A program made the position numbers and the translations under genes. A model generated the notes under the pieces. It was given only the letters and a program-made list of their open reading frames with translations. It was not told the DNA's origin and searched no databases. Shown here one piece after another: positions 58,047-64,000 of a DNA stretch of 64,000 bases. The stretch comes from Ulota crispa (lineage: Eukaryota; Streptophyta; Bryopsida; Orthotrichales; Orthotrichaceae): assembly GCA_963920765.1 (NCBI GenBank), contig OY987245.1, positions 17,996,727-18,060,726 of the forward strand, written 5' to 3'. Numbering within the stretch: the first letter of the stretch is position 1; each line of letters opens with the position of its first letter.

Positions 58047-58433
58047 GGGCTTAATCTCACTCAAAAATCAATCAAGAATCAAAAATGCCATTTAGAGGTA
58101 TGATCATTTGAAGTTAGGGCAAAAGCATTTTGGCCTTCACCTAAAATTTTATAATCCATTTTACAACATTTTAACACTACATGTGTTAAAATAATTAATC
58201 CAATATGCTCTATAACATGTTAGGCATACCTCCACAAGTTTTTGTGGCTAGCATAGTCATGAAACATACCCTAAACGGGCTTGTATTGCAAATATGTGTT
58301 TGAAGTTCACACTACATAAACGGTTTTTGCAAAAAAAATATATATATATATATATATATTTATGAAAATTAAATACTCATACTGCAAATTATAATATTTT
58401 AGCTCTGTTAAAAATTACAAATACATATATGTA
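58047..58433. other. No gene seen; AT microsatellite
   Basis: A (TA)n run lies at about 58338-58360. Otherwise AT-rich spacer. Confidence 0.5.
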
Positions 58434-58575
58434 GGGAATTACTACAGCAACACACTAAATTGCTAACAAGACACCCCCTCGTAGCATGAAAATGTGATTT
58501 TTAATGTGGATTTTGCTGATTTTTTTATTTGGATCAAAAGATTTGTTTCACCTTTATCATTCTAAGGCTACTATA
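58434..58575. mobile_element. Family D MITE, partial
   Basis: It begins gggaattactacagcaacac and matches family D through tcattctaaggcta. The right end was not found. Confidence 0.5.
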
Positions 58576-58882
58576 GGTTGTAAGCAGATTCAGCATAAAA
58601 TAATTCTCCAAAATTTTGCCTAATTATTCTATAAATTATTCTCCAAAAATGCCCAGTGTCCAAAAAATCAAAAATTGAAATGCCAAATATTATAAAAGTC
58701 ATTAAGCTTAACTAACAATGGAAGGTCAAGGTTGATTTCAAGAGGGCTCAATCTACTGCAAATTTTACACCAAGGGCTCATTTTAGAAAGTGGAAGATGC
58801 TTAGAAAAAGGCTTAATTCTACTATTTTTTTTTATTGAATACCAAATAATAACAACGTTTTTTGGAAAGTGCCTAATCTTGT

Positions 58883-59331
58883 TTAACCCCTAAAGGACCA
58901 TTGTTTGTTTGGGGGGACAAATGAGATTTTGGCAGGTACCTACAGTCTCAATTTTTGTCTTGATTTTTTGAAACTTTTTTTGAAGATAGGAAATCACATT
59001 AGCTTTTGGGGAATATAATTTTTCTTCCAATTGATGCGAGGGAGCAAAAGTTATGTCCATATAAGCAAAAAAATATGGAGATCAGGCAGCAAATAAAATC
59101 TTACAAAAACTTGATTTTTTTTTATAAAAAATTCATCTCATAGGTTATAGGTTTGTCTACATCTGAAGCTTTGATTCATTCCATTTGGACTAGTTATGAA
59201 GAAAATTATGGACACTCTTGTTTTTTTGGGGCACCTCAAGCATCCTTTAGAAAAAATAACTATATAAACTTCATTTTTGAATGCAAATTTAACATTTTTG
59301 CAAAAAAAAAACTATTGGAGAGGGTGAAGAT
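58883..59331. mobile_element. Long TTAA-bounded element cut by the assembly gap
   Basis: It begins ttaacccctaaaggaccatt. It matches the inverse of 60222-61152 (caggtacctac, tttgctgcc-like stretch) up to ctattggagagggtgaaga at the gap. By that copy, about 490 bp of the element should lie inside the gap. Confidence 0.75.
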
Positions 59332-59531
59332 NNNNNNNNNNNNNNNNNNNNNNNNNNNNNNNNNNNNNNNNNNNNNNNNNNNNNNNNNNNNNNNNNNNNN
59401 NNNNNNNNNNNNNNNNNNNNNNNNNNNNNNNNNNNNNNNNNNNNNNNNNNNNNNNNNNNNNNNNNNNNNNNNNNNNNNNNNNNNNNNNNNNNNNNNNNNN
59501 NNNNNNNNNNNNNNNNNNNNNNNNNNNNNNN
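59332..59531. other. Assembly gap, 200 N
   Basis: Run of 200 N flanked by two different TTAA-bounded elements. The round length suggests a placeholder, not a measured size. Confidence 0.99.
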
Positions 59532-59717
59532 ATACGATTGCAACCAGTATTTAGAGATTTGAATCAATTAGAAATTAAGTGTTACAACCATACATATTGA
59601 AGAATTATATGATGAGGGGTGCATAAATTTTTGGAAAGCCCTCACAACAGCTCAAATACATTTGTATATATGGCCATACCTACAGCCGCAAAGGGCTTCG
59701 GTGCCTATATGGGTTAA
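59532..59717. mobile_element. Short TTAA-bounded MITE, left end in the gap
   Basis: The right end is ggtgcctatatgggttaa. The body is homologous in inverse to 8986-9224 (agccctcacaacagctcaaa). Confidence 0.6.
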
Positions 59718-60221
59718 TATACCTTCCAAGCCTTCTCAACATGTTTCCAAGTTTGTTCTTGTCATTAAGAACATGCACTCCTTTTCTTTAATCATGCAAT
59801 GCTCTCTACGAAGTAAATAAATTATTGTTAGTCGAGGGCTTATGGGAATTCAATCCCTTAACATCAAATTCTTCTCATTACATTCATTGCTCCATTCTAC
59901 ATAATGTGAAACATCACAAATTTCTCAAATTTTCGCTATCTAATACAAGCGACGTTGGAAAATAGTAGGGACACACAGAATTTATTGGGAGCACAAAATG
60001 ACCCTGTAATTATAAGTACACTGATGTCATAAACTTTATTTCAATAAAATCACACACAGAAAATCAAGGTGTGGATAATCATTTTCTTTTTGGTTTTATT
60101 TACTTCAAAGGAAAATATGGTCTTTAATATTTTAATAACAGAAATAAAATTGACCAGCTTATGCATTGCAAATAATCAAGAAGTCAAGGAAATTGAACAG
60201 AATGTGTAGAATTGACTTACG
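59718..60221. other. No gene seen
   Basis: AT-rich spacer. Confidence 0.35.
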
Positions 60222-61152
60222 TTAACCCCTAAAGGACCATGGCTTTCATTTCGTCAAAAGACACTCAAAACTGCCACCTCTATGGTAAAGAGTAAAAAAG
60301 TTTGAAAATCAGGTATTTTGCATATCTAACCATAGGATCTTGTGCCAGACTATTTTAAGAATGTGTCATACAAAACTCAAGAACTTTGACCGCATAGATT
60401 GGAAGACATATGCATTTAAAGTGTAAAAAAAAACATTTTTTGCACCTTGCTTGACTAGATTTTTTAACTTTGAACATTTTTAACTTATAATTTTTGCACC
60501 ACAAAGTTTGGAATTCTACTTTTGCATGGTGGGAAGTTGAGTTGGGAATCTTGGGAATTTAAAAAGAAAAAAATACTCAATTTTCATTCTTTAGAAAACA
60601 TTAGGTAGAAGAAGGTATGAGATTGAACAAAAACTTACATTGCTAATAACCTTGCAATGGAATTGAAATGCAATAATCCCAACGGTGAGATTGTTCTAGA
60701 AAGCAAACTTCACCCTCTCCAACAATTTTGTTTGGAAAAATGTTAAACCTGCATTCAAAAATGAAGTTTATAAGTAATTTTTTCAAGAAGATGCTTGAAT
60801 TGCCCAAAAAACAAGATTGTCCATAACTTTCTCATAACTAGTCCAAATGGAATGAATCAAAGCTCTAGATGTAAATTAAGATGTAATCTATAAGAAGAAA
60901 AAATAAATAAATAAATAAAATTCAAGTTTTTATTAAAAAAAATTTGCTGCCCATAGTCTCCAAGTTTGTGCTTATTTGGGCATAACTTTTGCTCCTTGTC
61001 ATCAATTGGAATAAGAATTAGATTTCCCAAAAGCTAATGTGTTTTTCTATTTTAAAAAAAAAATCAAAAAATTAGGACAAAAATTGAGGCCGTAGGTACC
61101 TGCCCGAAATCCCATTTGTCCCTTGTAGGGACAATGGTCCTTTAGGGGTTAA
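60222..61152. mobile_element. Long TTAA-bounded element, complete
   Basis: The ends ttaacccctaaaggaccatg and atggtcctttaggggttaa pair closely. AACCATAG at 60328-60335 lies 102 nt inside the left TTAA. The gtggcagttttgagtg block near this end (inverse, about 60265) is shared with elements at 30467 and 38873. A small (aaat)n run lies at 60899-60919. Confidence 0.82.
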
Positions 61153-62268
61153 GATAGAATGCTTAATTGAGCAATTGTGTTAAAATTAGAAGTTTTTTTG
61201 TGCCAACACACAAATTCATTGCTACACAAGGAACAAAAAACTTTGGGCCTTATCACCAAGGTAAAGTTGTTGTTGCAAACCGCATATGATTTGTGTAACA
61301 ACTCTTTTGCCTCCCTCCTCTAGTCCAATGATATTTGCCCCTTTGTTTAGCAGCTCTTTTGCCCTAAGGTAGGAGGCTTTGAAACCGTCTGGGCAAGCCG
61401 CCCACTTTCTCAAATGTACGCCTTTTGTACATGCTATTTTTTGTAGGTTTCAAAATTGTATAAGTGGAGAATATTTGAGGAGGGAAACGGTTTTAGAACC
61501 CTATGCACTTCAACTTCAAAATCTCATAATTATGTCCACAAAGCTTCAAAATATATGAAACAACTTGGGTTAGATGTCAATTCCTCTTGTCCTTCAAGAA
61601 AAATTTACTGAAAAATATTTCAAAAAGTTTCACCTCCCCAAAATCCAGTTTCAGCCCTTACATGGACGGTTTATGAGCCTCCTACCTTACTCCTTTCCTC
61701 CTCTATCCATTGGTCTCTTGTCCATTTGATTAGCCGCTTTTTCCCAACTCATTGGGTTTCTTTTGTCAAAGCAACATAGCTCCATAACCCACATTGCACC
61801 TTCACTGCAACTTATTGCAGCTTATTCCTACTGCTCCTAAACCTAATTTTCAACCCACCATTACCCTTCTCTTGACAAAGATGCCCACTTTGCCTACGCT
61901 TGGAAGAACTAAATGGGAATTGGCATGCCTATTCTGCTCCCATGTGGAAATTCCTCAAAATATCCATAATTTTTGAGCCCTACACTTGGTTTTTGGTCAT
62001 AATTATATTGCTGCATAAACCTTACAAGAGTCTCTCTCACACAAAACAATAAATGATCAAAAATTCCAACAGCACAAGCTTATCCAAAATGAGTTTGTCT
62101 CCCTAGGAGCCCTTTCCTTTAGGGTTTAAGAAAGCGCTTGATCACTCACAATAATGAAAAAGCATCAATTGCAAAATTCACTCACGACAGAATGATTATT
62201 CTCTGAAAAATGGGGTCCGAAACTCTGTTCTGTTCTTCTGTTCTTGCCAAAATTGAAGCCCCTAGCTC
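61153..62268. other. No gene seen
   Basis: AT-rich to balanced sequence; reading frames of about 60 codons are unrecognised. Confidence 0.35.
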
Positions 62269-62517
62269 TTAACCCCTGAGCGCCCAAGGGGTCAAAATAT
62301 GGTCTCTTGGTTTTGAAAAATGTCCACGTTTGACTCTTATTCTTTTTTTAATGGTAAAGTCAAAGGACTTGTACTTTTTCATGTACCTTTAGGTATGTGT
62401 CTACTACCACCTAAAAAAAATTCAAGCTATTTGACTTTACCTAGGTAATACTTTTATTGGACTAAGTACACAAGGGTATGAATTTGAGTGAATATGGCTT
62501 GGGCGCTCAGGGGTTAA
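62269..62517. mobile_element. Short TTAA-bounded MITE with CCCCTGAGCGCCC ends
   Basis: ttaacccctgagcgcccaag pairs with cttgggcgctcaggggttaa. The right TTAA (62514-62517) is shared with the next element. Confidence 0.82.
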
Positions 62518-63166
62518 CCCCTCACCGCCCAGGGGGACCGAAACTGTCCACTCTGCATTTAAATTTGGATTTTTTAAAGTTTTCTTGAAGATTAATTTTA
62601 GTGGATATTTTTTCAAATTATTCTTATTGAAGTCTTGTTTTAGTACCAAAAATCCAATTTTGAAAATGAATGACTATGATTTGTCTATTCAAGATTTTGT
62701 GCAAGGGTGTCCATTGCAAATTTTCACTTTCTAATGTTGAGAGCTCTTGGAAATGTGCCTCAAGTACACTAGAACTTGGAGAAAAAATCACATTAGAAAC
62801 TTAATTTAAAAACTTGTAGAGTAGATTTTTAAAAGCTGTAAATTGATTAGGGTTACACATGTTGTACTTTACATACTTTTTTTTTTATATCCTCAATTTA
62901 TAAATTTGAGATGTGAAAAGAGGATTGAAAGACTTCAAATCACTTTCACAGTTTTAACACCCTCTTGATCAAATGTTGTAATTTTTCAATCCATAAGTGA
63001 TATTGTTGTGTTTTCTTTTCCTATATGATCTTTAACATATCTAGTTTGAATTTGTACGGTTGCAATTTTTAAAAAATTAATGGAATTTATCAAAATTTTG
63101 ACATTTTGTTCATCTAAGAACACATTCTGAGATACTCTGGATCGTCTGTGGGCGGTGAGGGGTTAA
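62514..63166. mobile_element. Long TTAA-bounded element with CCCCTCACCGCCC ends
   Basis: ttaacccctcaccgcccagg pairs with tgggcggtgaggggttaa. The interior is homologous to 39235-40454, which has CCCCTAAAGGACC ends. GTACGGTT at 63054-63061 is 101 nt before the right TTAA. Confidence 0.82.
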
Positions 63167-64000
63167 ACAAACATTGCAAATTCTCCTTTTCTAAAGTGTC
63201 ATTTGTGAGTAAGTTTTGATGTGATACTTGTCAAACATGGATTCCACTTTTCTGAAGGTAAAGTTTCAAACTTTGCTTTTTTGTGAAATGGCCCTTTTTT
63301 AGGGTTCAAAATTTGAGTTGTATCATTCATCATGTATTTCATATTGCAAACATAGGCTTTTGAAGATCACCAACTATACACTAGCCAAGAATGTTAAATC
63401 CATGTTTGTGGCGCTACTTCATTAGGCTTTTTGGATTCCCTTCATCAATCCGTGTTACTTTGTGGCCACTTTACACAAGGTTTACAGATGGTTTTGGAAG
63501 TAAAAAATGTTCCAATCCTTGCATCTCATTAGTTGGATTTATGTAATCAACCCTGAGCAAAAGTCTTGAATAGTGTTTTAATGTTCAAATGACAAAATTT
63601 GACACAGTTTTGTCTCCAAGTATCAAATCCACCAAGAATATTGAAAGACCAATTTCTTACCTTGAGCCCATTATTGAGTTTCATGAATGTACAATCATAC
63701 ATGCATGTATTTTTGTTTTTTAAGAAAATTTCCACCTAAATAAAATCTCAATGATAATCCAGATTCACTTTCTTTTTTTCTTTTCTTTTTTGAACTGTCA
63801 TGACTTGGTTAATTCATGACCCTGACTCTGTGATCTAGAGACCTTTACATGTGAAAAAAGGCCATTACTTGTTACGCTTCTACAATAACATTACGATGAG
63901 TGTTTGAGGAAGTTTTGGATACCAGATGGGCTTAAAAAAATTTGGACCCAAATGCCTCAAAGATTGATGGCCTCAACTCCATGTGTAAATGGACCTTTAG
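63167..64000. other. No gene seen
   Basis: AT-rich sequence to the window end, without recognised genes or repeat ends. Confidence 0.35.

Noticed and set aside
12824..61152. CCCTAAA/TTTAGGG motifs resembling plant telomere repeats
   Set aside because: They occur singly as part of CCCCTAAAGGACC terminal repeats next to TTAA, never as tandem arrays, so they are transposon ends.
1..64000. CRISPR arrays, operons, ribosome binding sites or other prokaryotic features
   Set aside because: Spliced plant genes and plant MITEs show this is eukaryotic nuclear DNA; no regularly spaced repeat-spacer array is present.
1..64000. tRNA or rRNA genes
   Set aside because: None recognised by eye. A tRNA scan could not be run, so absence is not proven.

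Overview
This window looks like nuclear DNA of a land plant. Three protein genes sit in the first 8.1 kb. They are GC-richer than the rest and have GT-AG introns. One belongs to a plant plastid family (RETICULATA-RELATED), one is a plant-type small subunit of serine palmitoyltransferase, and one is a METTL21-type methyltransferase. The lineage cannot be fixed from the sequence alone; nothing in the proteins points clearly to a known flowering plant.

Layout. A five-exon methyltransferase gene lies on the minus strand (1284-3398). The intronless ssSPT gene follows on the same strand (4543-4974). The two-exon RETICULATA-RELATED gene lies on the plus strand (6108-8059), divergent from ssSPT, so 4975-6107 should hold both promoters. 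The genes show no shared pathway. Introns and flanks already carry transposons: a 9-bp-duplication-type MITE in methyltransferase intron 1, and a Stowaway MITE plus a foldback repeat in the RETICULATA intron.

From about 8.1 kb to the end I find no intact gene. The sequence is AT-rich and packed with non-autonomous DNA transposons in nested and end-to-end arrangements. The dominant group is bounded by TTAA and has terminal inverted repeats beginning CCC (mostly CCCCTAAAGGACC or CCCCTAAAGGATG, but also CCCCTGAGCGCCC, CCCCTCACCGCCC and CCCCTGCAGGG). TTAA targets with CCY ends are the hallmark of piggyBac-type elements; Kolobok also uses TTAA. Other groups are Mutator-type MITEs with perfect 9-bp target duplications, Stowaway and mariner-like MITEs flanked by TA, and short foldback MITEs with 3-bp TNA duplications. 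A decayed pogo/Tigger-type transposase (49677-51640, minus) is the only recognisable transposase. Weaker remnants of a chalcone-isomerase-like gene and a leucine-rich-repeat gene are also present, with two G-rich minisatellites and one 200-N assembly gap.

The most unusual signal is in the long TTAA-bounded elements. Ten of them, from families with different ends and largely different interiors, carry a GTACGGTT-like octamer 101 or 102 nt from the TTAA at one end, always in the same orientation. Two elements (39235-40454 and 62514-63166) share interior sequence but have different terminal repeats, each matched at both ends.

Splice sites, families and alignments were read by eye. No database search, folding or statistical test was run.
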